Shown here one piece after another: positions 29,182 through 38,794 of a stretch of 64,000 bases of DNA. This stretch comes from JANQPX01 sp039197065. GTDB lineage: Bacteria > Pseudomonadota > Alphaproteobacteria > Geminicoccales > Geminicoccaceae. Position numbers and translations under genes: made by a program. The notes beneath the pieces were generated by a model. The model made no database searches and was not told the origin of the DNA. It saw only the letters and a list, made by a program, of their open reading frames with translations. Position 1 is the stretch's first letter, and every line of letters begins with the position of its first letter. The stretch is from assembly GCA_039197065.1 (NCBI GenBank), contig JBCCUL010000033.1:41215-105214 (forward strand). The letters run 5' to 3'.

Positions 29182-29858
29182 ACAAGACATCGCTGCCTGA
29201 TCTCAGGGTCTATTTGGTCACGGATCCGGATCTTACCGGCGAGCGGTCGCTGCTCGATGTCGTGGGACAGGCGGCTGCCAACGGCGTCGGCCTCGTCCAG
29301 CTTCGCGACAAGCAAGCAGAAGCCCGCGACCTTCTTGCGCTCGCCGAGGCCCTCAATGCCCTGCTTACACCGCGAGGGGTGCCGCTCGTCGTCAACGATC
29401 GGGTGGACGTCGCGGCCGCCGCTGGCGTCGGTTGTCACATCGGCCAGTCCGATCTGCCGCCGGCCGCCGCGCGAGAAATCCTTGGCGAGGATGCGATCAT
29501 CGGCCTGTCGATCGACCAGGTCGATCAGGCCAGGACCGCTGCCCCTGGCTGCCTCGATTACGTCGCGCACGGACCGTTTGCGGCAACCGGCACCAAGACC
29601 GATGCGGGCAAGCCAGTCGGGACCGAAGGGATCGAACAGGTCCGAGCGCTGACGACGCTCCCGCTGATGGCGATCGGCGGCATCGACGCCACCAATACGG
29701 CCGATGCGATCAGCGCCGGCGCCGATGGCGTCGCCGTGGTCTCGGCGATCATGGCGGCGCGCGATCCCGCGGCCGCGGCGCGGGTCTTGAACGACGTCGT
29801 TACACGAACGCTCGCTGAGCGGCCTCCTCAAGCGGAGCGTCGGGAGGCCTTGGGATGA
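29178..29858 (+). CDS. thiE: Thiamine-phosphate synthase
   Basis: This 226-residue TIM-barrel enzyme joins HMP-pyrophosphate and thiazole phosphate to make thiamine phosphate. Motifs: LRVYLVTDP, VGLVQLRDKQAEARD, VPLVVNDRVDVAAAAG, HIGQSDLP, GPFAATGTKTDAG and AIGGIDATN, all usual for ThiE. The gene overlaps thiM and thiD by 4 bases on each side. Confidence 0.96.
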   Translation: MNKTSLPDLRVYLVTDPDLTGERSLLDVVGQAAANGVGLVQLRDKQAEARDLLALAEALNALLTPRGVPLVVNDRVDVAAAAGVGCHIGQSDLPPAAAREILGEDAIIGLSIDQVDQARTAAPGCLDYVAHGPFAATGTKTDAGKPVGTEGIEQVRALTTLPLMAIGGIDATNTADAISAGADGVAVVSAIMAARDPAAAARVLNDVVTRTLAERPPQAERREALG

Positions 29859-30712
29859 AAGACAATCAGAACGGAACCGGGACCATCGCCAACGTGCTGA
29901 CCATCGCCGGTTCGGATTCGGGCGGCGGCGCCGGCATCCAGGCCGACCTCAAGACGATGTCGGCGCTTGGCGCCTACGGCCTTTCCGTGATCACTGCGCT
30001 GACCGCGCAGAACACCCAGGCGGTAACGGCGATCCATGACGTGCCACCGGACATGATCGCCGCCCAGCTGGATGCGGTGTTCAGCGATATCCGCATCGAT
30101 GCGGTGAAAATCGGCATGCTCTCCCGTCCGGAAGTCATCGAGGTGGTCGCCGATCGTCTCAGCCGCTATGAGGCGCGGACGATCGTGCTGGATCCGGTCA
30201 TGGTGGCCAAGAGCGGCGACAACCTCTTGCATCCGGATGCGATTTCGGCGCTGATCACCCATCTGATCCCGCTTGCCATGGTGATCACCCCCAATCTGCC
30301 GGAAGCGGGCGTCTTGCTGGACCGTTCGCCGCCGGCTGACGTTGACGCCATGCGGACCGCAACCGCCGATCTGCGTGCACTCGGCCCGAAAGCCGTGCTG
30401 TTGAAGGGCGGGCATCTCGCGGATGGCGACGCCGTCGACATCTTCGACGATGGCAAGACACAAGCAGCACTTCGTGGCGCTCGCATACCGACCAAGAATA
30501 CGCATGGAACGGGATGCACCTTGTCGGCGGCGATTGCCGCCCTGCTCGGCCGAGGCATGGAGCTTGCGCCCGCCGCCAGACTGGCCAAGACGCGCATTGC
30601 CGAGATGATCGCCGCCGCGGATCAGCTGGATGTCGGCCAGGGTCACGGGCCGGTGCACCATTTTCATGCGCTTTGGCCGCATGTGGATCTCGGCATCATT
30701 CAGGGGGAGTAG
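29855..30712 (+). CDS. thiD: HMP kinase / HMP-phosphate kinase
   Basis: This 285-residue ribokinase-fold enzyme phosphorylates hydroxymethylpyrimidine twice, giving the pyrimidine substrate for ThiE. It has the N-terminal TIAGSDSGGGAGIQADLKTM, PVMVAKSGDNLL, and the C-terminal anion hole NTHGTGCTLSAAIAALLG. It overlaps thiE by 4 bases and is followed after 5 bases by tenA. Confidence 0.96.
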   Translation: MKDNQNGTGTIANVLTIAGSDSGGGAGIQADLKTMSALGAYGLSVITALTAQNTQAVTAIHDVPPDMIAAQLDAVFSDIRIDAVKIGMLSRPEVIEVVADRLSRYEARTIVLDPVMVAKSGDNLLHPDAISALITHLIPLAMVITPNLPEAGVLLDRSPPADVDAMRTATADLRALGPKAVLLKGGHLADGDAVDIFDDGKTQAALRGARIPTKNTHGTGCTLSAAIAALLGRGMELAPAARLAKTRIAEMIAAADQLDVGQGHGPVHHFHALWPHVDLGIIQGE

Positions 30713-30717
30713 GGTCG

Positions 30718-31389
30718 ATGAGTTTTTCCGAAGATGCCTGGACGCGTATCGCGTCTATCTACCAGCAGATTCTCGAAATGCCGTTCAATCAGGAACTGGC
30801 GGGCGGGACACTGTCGCGCGATCGGTTTATTCACTACATGCTTCAGGATGCGCATTATCTCATCCATTTCGGCAAGGCGCTGGCGGTCACCGGCGCGCGC
30901 GCGCCCGATCCCGACGCCATGATCCAATTTACCCATAGCGCCGAGTCCTGCGTCGTCGTCGAGCGGGCCCTGCATGAAGGCTTCTTCAAGGCCTATGACA
31001 TCAATGTCGAGGATGCAGCCGCCACCAAGCCCTCGCCGACCTGCTCGCACTATATCAACTATCTCCTGGCGACCGCCCATAACGCGCCCTACGAAGTGTC
31101 GGTCGCAGCGCTTCTCCCATGCTTTTGGATCTATGGCGAAGTCGGCAAACATCTTCTGAAGATTGCCGCAGCCGACAATCCCTATCAGGCATGGATCGAC
31201 ACCTATGCCGATGAAGAGTTCGAAAAGGGTATCAGAAAAGTCATCGGCATCGCGGACAGCACATTTGCATCCACCACGCCGGTGATCCGAGAACAGATGT
31301 TCGAAGCGTTCGAGCGCGCCTCGATCCTGGAGTGGATGTTCTGGGACAGCGCTTACCGGCTGGAGACATGGCCCTTTGATGAGAGCTAA
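30718..31389 (+). CDS. tenA: Thiaminase II / TenA family aminopyrimidine aminohydrolase
   Basis: From ATG 30718, preceded by GGGGGAG, the protein has 223 residues in an all-helical TenA fold. The likely nucleophile Cys lies in AALLPCFWIYGEVG, with HYINYLLATAHNAPYEV before it and the conserved WMFWDSAY near the C-terminus. TenA hydrolyses degraded thiamine (aminopyrimidines) so that the pyrimidine can be reused. As last gene of a thiM-thiE-thiD operon under a TPP riboswitch it completes a salvage route; de novo genes (thiC, thiG) are not in the window. Confidence 0.93.
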   Translation: MSFSEDAWTRIASIYQQILEMPFNQELAGGTLSRDRFIHYMLQDAHYLIHFGKALAVTGARAPDPDAMIQFTHSAESCVVVERALHEGFFKAYDINVEDAAATKPSPTCSHYINYLLATAHNAPYEVSVAALLPCFWIYGEVGKHLLKIAAADNPYQAWIDTYADEEFEKGIRKVIGIADSTFASTTPVIREQMFEAFERASILEWMFWDSAYRLETWPFDES

Positions 31390-31399
31390 AACCTGACGT

Positions 31400-31495
31400 C
31401 TAGAGCCTTTCCCGAACAGATGGTTTCACCTGTTCGATAAGGAAATGCGGCGAAACAAAGAGATAGAGCGTGTATCCCGATCACATCCGCTCTAG
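31400..31495. repeat. Palindromic intergenic repeat, family A copy 1
   Basis: A 96-base element bounded by CTAGAGC and GCTCTAG. It contains a hairpin around CGAACAG/CTGTTCG and a conserved right half (GGAAATGCGGCGAAACAA, then TGTATCCCGATCACATC) that recurs at 46389-46498. It resembles the mosaic palindromic elements abundant in rhizobial intergenic regions. It lies after tenA. Confidence 0.75.
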
Positions 31496-31609
31496 GAACC
31501 GTCTTGGGTGACGCAGACATCGGTCTGATGCCATCGATGCGCGCGGCAGAAGGCCGCTGTCCTCGAAAAGATTTCCACTGTGTCGGGAGAGACTGCTAAG
31601 AGCGCGTCC

Positions 31610-33073
31610 ATGATCAGATCTGGTCTGGACATGCCTCCAGCACGCTGCCGGCAATCCTTATATTTAGGCGTTATCGGTCTGCTGGCAGCTCTTCTGGCGG
31701 CGTCTCCCGTAAACGGCGCATCACCGCCGCCCAGCGATGAGCAGCTCTTCCCGACGGATGAGATCTGCACGCCAGGCAGCGGCACGGACCTTCGCAACCT
31801 GGACCCGCTCCGGCTGATCCGCTGGCTGATTGCGGTCAGCGATATCGGCGATGCGGCGCTCGATGCCGATGGCGATGGCGATACGCTGCTTGCCGAGAAA
31901 CAGCTTGCCCTGGTGCAGCCGGGCTATTGCACCCAAGGGATCGGACGCGCCTGTACGGCTGAGGATGAAGAGAGGCTAGAGCGCATTCAGGACAGACTTG
32001 ACGATTTCGTCGATCGCGCAGGCGGCCCCGACTATGTCTTCGAACGCTTGCGGCGACCGACCATCGAAGAGCGCGTCGACGAGGAGTTCCTCAATCCCTT
32101 CTATGAAGAAACCGGCCGGCGCTTTCAGGTGCCGGAAGTTCTCGATGTCCGCAAACGCTTCGTCGACATCTACTGCACGGACCCAAAAGCCGATGAGACC
32201 GCCAATGTCGCCGACATCGCAGCCCCTGAAATCGTGGCTGAGCCGGAAAAGCCCTATTGGATTTTCAATCCACGCGACGCCGATGGGCTGCGCCTGACCA
32301 GCGCGATCGACGATCTCACCAAGGATCGGAACAAGCTGGTGGCCGTTCGGCCAGCCGAACTCAGCATCACCGCCGATCTGGACGATGACAAGACGCTCTA
32401 TCAGGTCAAGGCGGTCGTCGGCTACAATTTCGAGGTTGAGCGCAGCGATCTGATCTTCACGTCAACGATCCCCTTCATCCTGTTCGAGCGCTTCTTCAAC
32501 GGCGAAGAAAACGAAATCGACAAGCTCGGTTTCGGGGTCCAGGAAGCGTTCAGCATCTTTCAGCCGGATCGATCCGGTTCAGAAGTCGCGATCACGCCGC
32601 TCTATTTGACCGACAGCGACTTTGACAGCGACATCGGCGTCCTGAAGTTTCGCTGGACGCCGACGCTGCCCTCGGATGCAGTCCTGCCGATCGGCTTTCC
32701 CAGAACCTACGGTCCCCTGTCACTGCAGCTGGAAGTCGATGCTCTCGCAGACTTAGGTCGCGTATTCGACGACGGCGGCGACAGCGATCTTGAAAACGAG
32801 GCCGAATTCTTCCGGGTCGGCGGCAGGCTCGGCCTGCAGTTTCGCGGCGCTGAAGGTACGGGCTTCGATCACATCGAGCTCGATATTTCCAATCGCTACC
32901 TGAAGGACATCGACGGCGACGACACCAATCTCTACCGCCTTGATGTCTCCTTGTCCTACCTCTTCAGCCAGTCCGAGAATTACCGCCTCTCGGTCTCCTA
33001 CGCCAATGGCCGTACGGACGACACGCTCGAACAGACGGAATATTGGAAGACGCAGTTCGGCATTCGCTTCTAG
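31610..33073 (+). CDS. Exported protein with possible outer-membrane barrel end, unknown function
   Basis: From ATG 31610 about 487 residues; GTG 31580 is also in frame. A signal peptide (YLGVIGLLAALLAASPVNGA) is followed by an acidic, Cys-containing N-terminal region (TDEICTPGSG, YCTQGIGRACTAEDEE), then from about residue 240 a series of alternating strands (LYQVKAVVGYNFEVERSDLI, FRVGGRLGLQFRG, YRLDVSLSYLFSQSENYRLS) ending WKTQFGIRF. The C-terminal aromatic residue and strand pattern fit an outer-membrane beta barrel. I do not recognise a family. It is convergent with the next gene. Confidence 0.7.
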   Translation: MIRSGLDMPPARCRQSLYLGVIGLLAALLAASPVNGASPPPSDEQLFPTDEICTPGSGTDLRNLDPLRLIRWLIAVSDIGDAALDADGDGDTLLAEKQLALVQPGYCTQGIGRACTAEDEERLERIQDRLDDFVDRAGGPDYVFERLRRPTIEERVDEEFLNPFYEETGRRFQVPEVLDVRKRFVDIYCTDPKADETANVADIAAPEIVAEPEKPYWIFNPRDADGLRLTSAIDDLTKDRNKLVAVRPAELSITADLDDDKTLYQVKAVVGYNFEVERSDLIFTSTIPFILFERFFNGEENEIDKLGFGVQEAFSIFQPDRSGSEVAITPLYLTDSDFDSDIGVLKFRWTPTLPSDAVLPIGFPRTYGPLSLQLEVDALADLGRVFDDGGDSDLENEAEFFRVGGRLGLQFRGAEGTGFDHIELDISNRYLKDIDGDDTNLYRLDVSLSYLFSQSENYRLSVSYANGRTDDTLEQTEYWKTQFGIRF

Positions 33074-33113
33074 ATCGGATCGTCAGATCCGCAGCGACGA
33101 TGCGAAAGAAAGA

Positions 33114-34388
33114 TCAGTCGTTATCGGCTATGGTGACCGAGACCTGCCGCTCGCTGAAAGCGATCGTCTGCGGATCGCCAGACAGGTAGAGATTGAACTC
33201 TTCACTGTCCTCGCCCAGGTCGTCGTCGATGATCGGCACCTCGACCTCGGCATAGCTGCTGCCGGTGGCAAACGTGATCACACCGCTCTTGGCCTCGAAG
33301 TCCTCACCCGCTTTGGCGCTCGAGTCGGTCGCCGCATAGAGCACGACGAGCGGACGCGCCGCAGGCTTGTCCAGCTGAAACTTGACGATCACCGTTTCGC
33401 TGCCTTCCGTGACGGTGTCCACCAATGTCTCGATCAGATGCTGGCCGTTGACATCTGCGGCAGCGGCCCGGGCGCCTTCATCTGCAGACTCACTGGTCTC
33501 CAGGGACGCAACGGCTGTTTCGTTGGCAGGCCCGCCGGCGCCGACTTCGGCTGTAGCGCGCTGATCTTCATCTCTTTTGACCGGCTGCTCCATATTGGTA
33601 AGCGGGACGACAGCCGCGTCCGCCTGTTCCGCTTCCGACACGACAACGGTCTCCGCCGCCTCTACGATCGGCTGTTGGCTAGCAAGCTTCACCGCCACCG
33701 AAGACACCGTCGATACGCCATCAGGTAGATTGACCAGCACTTCGCGGTCGTCGATCTGCAGCCGATAGGTGCCGTTCTCCCAGCCGATCAGCTTGCCGGA
33801 TGCAACCTCACCGTCTTCGGTTTCAAAGCTGACGGATTCGATCTGCGCTCTCGAAATCGGCAAGGCGGACCGCCCTGTAGGACTGATGGTCAGAACCGAA
33901 CCGGTGGCGTGCAGGACCTTGCCCACCAGTATATCGCCGCTCCTCATGGTGAAGGTTGGGAGGCCCGTCATCGTGAAGCTGTCTACCGGCGCATCGCCGC
34001 TGTCACTGCCTGCAGGCGTTGCTGCCGCGGTCGTGGTCTCGATGTCGGCTTCATCGCTGAGCAGGACGCCATCGGCGACACGCAGCACGAGATCGGCCGA
34101 ACGGAGTTCCATGACCCCGTCCTTCCAACTCAGAAGCTCGCCCGCCAGTTCACTGCCATCCGCCAGCTTCACGACGACACGCTCAATCTGGGAGATGGGC
34201 GTTGGCCGGATGCTGCTGCCCGACTGCAAGGTCAGTGTATTGAGCGTCCCCTTCAGAACGGAGCCTTCGATCACCTGACCGTCTCTGAGATAGAAGCTGT
34301 CGGCGATCGCGGTCGGCGCGAGCCCGCTGCTAAGCGCCGCGACCCCAGCGAATCCGATACCCATCCCCAAACGACCTAGACCGACCAT
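33114..34388 (-). CDS. Exported repeat protein with Calx-beta domain, unknown function
   Basis: From ATG 34388 about 424 residues; ATG 34421 is also open. After a signal peptide (GLAPTAIADS) come two copies of a beta repeat of about 75 residues. Copy 1 has FYLRDGQVIEGSVLKG and LAGELLSWKDGVMEL; copy 2 has TMRSGDILVGKVLHATGSVL and ASGKLIGWENGTYRL. A Ser/Ala/Glu-rich linker follows, then a Calx-beta domain (VTEGSETVIVKFQLDKPA, AGEDFEAKSGVITFATGS, EDSEEFNLYL, VSVTIADND). Calx-beta domains bind Ca2+ and mediate adhesion. The repeat resembles units in envelope proteins of unknown role. Confidence 0.72.
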   Translation of the reverse strand: MVGLGRLGMGIGFAGVAALSSGLAPTAIADSFYLRDGQVIEGSVLKGTLNTLTLQSGSSIRPTPISQIERVVVKLADGSELAGELLSWKDGVMELRSADLVLRVADGVLLSDEADIETTTAAATPAGSDSGDAPVDSFTMTGLPTFTMRSGDILVGKVLHATGSVLTISPTGRSALPISRAQIESVSFETEDGEVASGKLIGWENGTYRLQIDDREVLVNLPDGVSTVSSVAVKLASQQPIVEAAETVVVSEAEQADAAVVPLTNMEQPVKRDEDQRATAEVGAGGPANETAVASLETSESADEGARAAAADVNGQHLIETLVDTVTEGSETVIVKFQLDKPAARPLVVLYAATDSSAKAGEDFEAKSGVITFATGSSYAEVEVPIIDDDLGEDSEEFNLYLSGDPQTIAFSERQVSVTIADND

Positions 34389-34758
34389 AAGACTGAACTC
34401 CGCAACCCATGTCCCGCCCATCCATGCGGCGCCGGACGAGAACCGCCCGAAAAAGAAACATCACCTTGCCCCCAAGACAGAGTGACGAATTATGCCGATC
34501 GATGTTCAACCGCGAATATTTGCCGATTCGAATCATTCGTCAATCAAGAACGTCGGTAATTGACAGAATCGGGCAAATTTCTACCAAAAAGATATATTCT
34601 CGGCGAGCAAGAAGCCACTGAGTTATTTCATCTGCTGCAAATGAACCACATAGTAGCGGGTTATTATTCTTTCACTTGCAATGGAGGAACAGGCGGCGGC
34701 GACTTTTTCGACAGACGCTCTTGTTGGCGTGGACCGTCATCCATGACATGTCCAGCTG
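34389..34758. other. Intergenic region
   Basis: No gene is seen in these 370 bases. The middle (about 34500-34680) is lower in GC than its surroundings. It holds the promoter region of the gene at 33114-34388; no clear repeat or hairpin is visible. Confidence 0.5.
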
Positions 34759-35205
34759 CTACCAGCTGCCGGAATTCTCCATCGATGCCCAGGGCTCCGC
34801 AGGCGGCAGGGCGTCGCCCCGCTGCAGAAGCTCGATGGAAATTCCGTCGGGCGAGCGGACAAAGGCCATACGGCCGTCGCGCGGCGGTCGGTTGATCGTG
34901 ACGCCGCCGTCCATCAGACGCTGGCAGCTCGCATAGATGTCATCCACGCGAAAGGCGAGATGGCCGAAATTGCGTCCGCCCGTATACTCTTCCGGCTCCC
35001 AATTGTAGGTCAGCTCGAGCAAGGGCGCATTGCGCTCGGCCGCGAGGTCCGTATCGCCCGGCGCGGCTAGAAAGATCAGCGAGGCCTTATAGGTGTCGTT
35101 GTCGATCCGCCTGGTCTGCACCATGCCGAGCTTGTTGCAGTAGAAGTCGAGCGACGCATCGACATTGGTGACGCGCACCATCGTGTGCAGATACTCCATG
35201 GCCAT
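34759..35205 (-). CDS. VOC family protein, glyoxalase I-like
   Basis: From ATG 35205, behind GGGAGA, the protein has 148 residues with two betaalpha-beta-beta-beta VOC modules. MEYLHTMVRVTNVDASLDFY opens the first, with the metal His; LLELTYNWEPEEY carries the first Glu; FGHLAFRVDDIYASCQRL opens the second; GISIELLQRG has the last Glu. This ligand set (His, Glu, His, Glu) and the LDFYCNKLGM segment fit lactoylglutathione lyase, which detoxifies methylglyoxal with glutathione. It is divergent from the ThDP enzyme gene. Confidence 0.85.
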   Translation of the reverse strand: MAMEYLHTMVRVTNVDASLDFYCNKLGMVQTRRIDNDTYKASLIFLAAPGDTDLAAERNAPLLELTYNWEPEEYTGGRNFGHLAFRVDDIYASCQRLMDGGVTINRPPRDGRMAFVRSPDGISIELLQRGDALPPAEPWASMENSGSW

Positions 35206-35398
35206 GTCACTGTCTCCCTGGCTGACCGTTCCGAACCTGCCCCTAAACATAGGCACTGAAGTCCGATCCCAAAACCGGTGCAGACGCATGCGAGTGAAAA
35301 TTTCGATCGATATCCATAGAGCGCGCCTCTCGATATTTCGAGCGCCTCCTTTAAACTCTCGCCGACATGGAGAGAACCGCGATGGGGATGCAAACGGG

Positions 35399-36955
35399 AT
35401 GGCGAAGATGAACGGTGCGGAAAGCCTTGTGCGCAGCCTGATGGCGTCCGGCGTCGAGGTCTGCTTCGGCAATCCCGGCACCTCGGAGATGCACTTTCTG
35501 GCCGCTCTGGACCGCAATCCCGGCCTGCGTTCCATCCTCTGCCTGTTCGAGGGCGTGGCCACCGGCGCCGCCGACGGCTATGCGCGCATGACCGGCAAGC
35601 CGGCGGCGACGCTCATCCATCTCGGCCCCGGCCTCGCCAACGGTCTCGCCAATCTGCACAACGCCCGCCGCGCCGGCTCGCCGGTCGTCAACATCATCGG
35701 CGATCACGCCACCTACCACCGTCAGTATGATTCGCCGCTCACCTCGGATGTCGAGGCGGTCGCCCGCACGTTCTCCGACTGGGTCAAGACCTCCCCCGAG
35801 GCCTCGTCGCTCGCAGGCGATGCCGCCGCCGCCGTGCTTGCGGCCCGCCAGCCGCCGGGGAAAGTCGCAAGCCTGATCCTCCCCGCCGACTCCGCCTGGG
35901 GCGGCGCGACCGCCAGCGTCGACTCGACACCGAACTGGCCGGCACCCATCGACATACCGGACGAGCGCATCGACAGCGTCGCAAAAATCCTGGAGAGCGG
36001 TGAAAAATGCCTCCTCTACATGACCGGCCAGGCCTTGACCGAGCGCGGCCTGGATGCTGCGAGCCGCATCGCCGAAGCGGCCGGCGCCGATCTCCTGACC
36101 CCGATCAGCAATGCCCGCATCGAACGGGGCGCTGGCAGGGTCGCCATCGATCGCCTTCGCTATCCGGTCGACCAGGCGCTCGAACAGCTCGCCCCCTATC
36201 GACATATCATCCTGGTCGGCGCCGCCGAGCCCGTCGCCTTCTTCGCCTATCCCGATAAGCCCAGTCGGCTGGCCGCCGACGGCGCGACCTGTCATGAGTT
36301 TGCCAATGCAGGCGAGGATCTGCCTCTGGCGCTGGAGGCGTTGGCCGAACGTCTCGGAGCCGGCGACCTCCGACCGCGCCACGAGGACCATGTACGGCCG
36401 ACAGCGCCCACCGGCGCCTTGGACAGCGCCGCCATCGCCACGGCGGTTGCGCATCACCTCCCTGAAAACGCCATCGTCGTCGATGAATCGATCAGCACCG
36501 GGCGGCATTTCTTTCCCTACACCCGCAACGCCGCACCCCACACCTGGCTGCAGATCATCGGCGGCGCGATCGGCACGGGCCTCCCGCTCGCGGTCGGCGC
36601 CGGCGTCGCCTGTCCGGAACGCAAAGTGATCTCGCTGCAGGCCGACGGCAGCGCCATGTACACGATACAGGCCCTTTGGACTCAGGCGCGCGAAAGCCTG
36701 GACGTCACCACGGTGATCCTCTCGAACCGGGCCTACGCCATTCTTCAGGGCGAAATGACCAATGTCGGGGTCGCCAACCCCGGACCGACCGGCAGAAACA
36801 TGATGTCGCTGGACGACCCGCCGCTGGATTGGGTGGCGCTCGCCAAAGGCATGGGCATCGACGCGGTCGTCACGGACGATGCCGCGGACTTTGCCCAGGC
36901 GCTTGGCCGGGGCATCGCGACGCCGGGACCGTCTCTGATCGAAGCGCGGATTTAG
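35399..36955 (+). CDS. ThDP-dependent enzyme, acetolactate synthase-like
   Basis: From ATG 35399 about 518 residues. The N-terminal ThDP domain has GVEVCFGNPGTSEMHFLAAL and the activating Glu in LFEGVATGAADGYAR. A central domain follows, and the C-terminal domain holds the ThDP/Mg motif (LQADGSAMYTIQALW to LSNRAYAIL). This resembles large acetolactate synthase-type proteins annotated in catabolic clusters (benzoylformate decarboxylase-like). No regulatory IlvH subunit is adjacent, and true IlvB genes normally have one, so a non-biosynthetic decarboxylase or carboligase role is more likely. Confidence 0.83.
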   Translation: MAKMNGAESLVRSLMASGVEVCFGNPGTSEMHFLAALDRNPGLRSILCLFEGVATGAADGYARMTGKPAATLIHLGPGLANGLANLHNARRAGSPVVNIIGDHATYHRQYDSPLTSDVEAVARTFSDWVKTSPEASSLAGDAAAAVLAARQPPGKVASLILPADSAWGGATASVDSTPNWPAPIDIPDERIDSVAKILESGEKCLLYMTGQALTERGLDAASRIAEAAGADLLTPISNARIERGAGRVAIDRLRYPVDQALEQLAPYRHIILVGAAEPVAFFAYPDKPSRLAADGATCHEFANAGEDLPLALEALAERLGAGDLRPRHEDHVRPTAPTGALDSAAIATAVAHHLPENAIVVDESISTGRHFFPYTRNAAPHTWLQIIGGAIGTGLPLAVGAGVACPERKVISLQADGSAMYTIQALWTQARESLDVTTVILSNRAYAILQGEMTNVGVANPGPTGRNMMSLDDPPLDWVALAKGMGIDAVVTDDAADFAQALGRGIATPGPSLIEARI

Positions 36956-37128
36956 TGGCGCTATCGCATCAGTAGCCCCTCTACGTCACACGCGAACCCG
37001 GTCCGTTTGAAGGCCAAACTCCAAGCTGTCCGGACTGACGCAATTTCTCAGAACGAGAAATTGATCCAACTCTCTGACGGCAATATGTTTTTTCGATCAG
37101 TACTCATGGCAATCAGCAGAGAAAACTC

Positions 37129-37644
37129 ATGATGAAATTGCGGATGGCGATCCTTTTAATCTCGCTGGGCCTCGTCGGCTGCAATGCCGACGGAACGATC
37201 GATCCGACTTTGGGCGGAATCATTGGATTTGAAACGGAGAGTAAACGGGGCAACAAAGGCGGACAGACCTATCAAGTCGGGACGGCTGATCTGCAAACCG
37301 ATGTCGACGTCGATACCGCTTACTTGAAGATCAAGCGGGAGTTCGGGTTCCTTACCTATGAAGAGCGTCTCGCGAAAAGCCCCAATCTGCAGCGAGGGTG
37401 GCTCGAAAAGGACACATCCTTCAAGCACACGACCATCGCCGGCGTCAGCTACCAGATGAAGAATCGGGTGCCTCATGCGTTTGGCGGAGAAAAGCGTTCC
37501 CACAATTTCGAGGCGAACGTGGAGAAGGATGGCGAAGGCAGCATCGTCATGATGAAGTTCTGGATACCGTCTCAAGACGGCCTCGATGTCGAAGCCTACA
37601 GCAAGAGCATCGAGGCGAGAGCGCGCAACGCTCTGGGTGTCTGA
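37129..37644 (+). CDS. Small lipoprotein, unknown function
   Basis: This 171-residue protein begins with a lipoprotein signal peptide (AILLISLGLVGCNADG), the lipobox LVGC placing the acylated Cys at about residue 18. The mature part is mixed alpha/beta (TAYLKIKREFGFLTYEERLA, SFKHTTIAGVSYQMKN, GSIVMMKFWIPSQDG) without a recognised family. It would be anchored in the inner or outer membrane facing the periplasm. The 174 bases before it contain nothing else of note. Confidence 0.75.
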   Translation: MMKLRMAILLISLGLVGCNADGTIDPTLGGIIGFETESKRGNKGGQTYQVGTADLQTDVDVDTAYLKIKREFGFLTYEERLAKSPNLQRGWLEKDTSFKHTTIAGVSYQMKNRVPHAFGGEKRSHNFEANVEKDGEGSIVMMKFWIPSQDGLDVEAYSKSIEARARNALGV

Positions 37645-37694
37645 CTAGCAGTTTAGGCCTGCTCTTGCCGCGATACGGTCCGCTCGTCGGCCGC

Positions 37695-38729
37695 CTAGCC
37701 CATCTTCCCGAACACCATCACCTTCGACATGAAGGCGCGATCCGTCTGGATGTGCGTGAGACCGGCTTCCTCGTAGAGGGCTGCAAGGTCGGTGCCGACA
37801 TAATCCTTGTAGTAGGGCTCGTGGTAGAGGACGGGAAACAGCTCCAGCAGGCCGTCGAAGGGCGGGTGATCGCCGATTTGCAGGCTGTCGACCAGAACGA
37901 AGCGCCCGCCCGGTTTCAGGACGCGCGCCATCTCGGCGACAGCGCGCATGCGAGCCCCCTTGGGCAGCTCATGCAGCAGATAAACCGACGTAACGATGTC
38001 CTGGCTGTCGTCGGCGAACGGCAGGGCTTCCGCGTTGGCGAGCACCAGATCCGCCCATGACCAGGGGGCGAGGGTCTTCTTCGCTTTGCCGAGATAAGCC
38101 TCGCTCAGATCAACGCCGGTGATGGGCAGCCTTGGAAAATTCTTCTTGATCGATCGCAGAAAGCGGCCTGTGCCGGTGGCGATGTCCAAAAGGCGGAGAT
38201 CCGCCTGACGGTGCGCCTTCAAAAAATCCCCGATGGGCAAAAGAGCCTGGCGGCGCATGGCGTCGGTGGCGCCATTGAACAGCACATCGACCTGGAAATC
38301 ATAGAGTTCGGCCGAGCCTTCGCTCATCCAGCCGTCGGTCTGGTAGTGAAAATTCTGAAGGTAGTATCTCGGCCTGGTCTTGCTCGCGGGCGCTGACCGA
38401 CTTCGATAGATCTCCTGCCCATCGGCGCGCATGCGGCGCAGATTGATGCGGCCGACGTCGGCGAGAAAACGGGTGCTGCTGCGCAAGGCCTCCAGCGGTC
38501 GAGGCAGGAGATCGTCCGGCATGGCGTAGCGACCGGCGGCGATATGCTCGCGATCACGCCTCAAAAGGTCCCGAAGATCGGCGAGATAGTCGGCCCGGTC
38601 GGGCAGGTCTGCCGGCAGATCTTCGAGAACCGGCGACGACAGTCTCGCTGCCGCGAGTGCATGGGTGAGAAACCAAGCGGTCCTACCGGCATGGCCGCCA
38701 GCATGAATCCAGCGATCGATCGGCGTCAT
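37695..38729 (-). CDS. Class I SAM-dependent methyltransferase
   Basis: This 344-residue protein has an extended N-terminal helical part and a methyltransferase core: LLDIATGTGRFLRSI (motif I), ITGVDLSEAYLGKAKK (motif II), LANAEALPFADDSQDIVTSVYLLHEL (motifs III-IV) and VLKPGGRFVLVDSLQ (motif V-VI). The pattern resembles UbiE/COQ5-like small-molecule methyltransferases. The substrate is unknown. It is divergent from the HDAC-like gene with 65 bases between. Confidence 0.88.
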   Translation of the reverse strand: MTPIDRWIHAGGHAGRTAWFLTHALAAARLSSPVLEDLPADLPDRADYLADLRDLLRRDREHIAAGRYAMPDDLLPRPLEALRSSTRFLADVGRINLRRMRADGQEIYRSRSAPASKTRPRYYLQNFHYQTDGWMSEGSAELYDFQVDVLFNGATDAMRRQALLPIGDFLKAHRQADLRLLDIATGTGRFLRSIKKNFPRLPITGVDLSEAYLGKAKKTLAPWSWADLVLANAEALPFADDSQDIVTSVYLLHELPKGARMRAVAEMARVLKPGGRFVLVDSLQIGDHPPFDGLLELFPVLYHEPYYKDYVGTDLAALYEEAGLTHIQTDRAFMSKVMVFGKMG

Positions 38730-38794
38730 GGCAGGCTCTCTCCGTCAAGCTCCCCGGTCTACGAAGACCGCGGCAATCCTGATAGACTTGGGCC

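Noticed and set aside
34389..34758. Open frame upstream of the glyoxalase region on the plus strand
   Set aside because: No homology and no start signal; composition is AT-rich intergenic.
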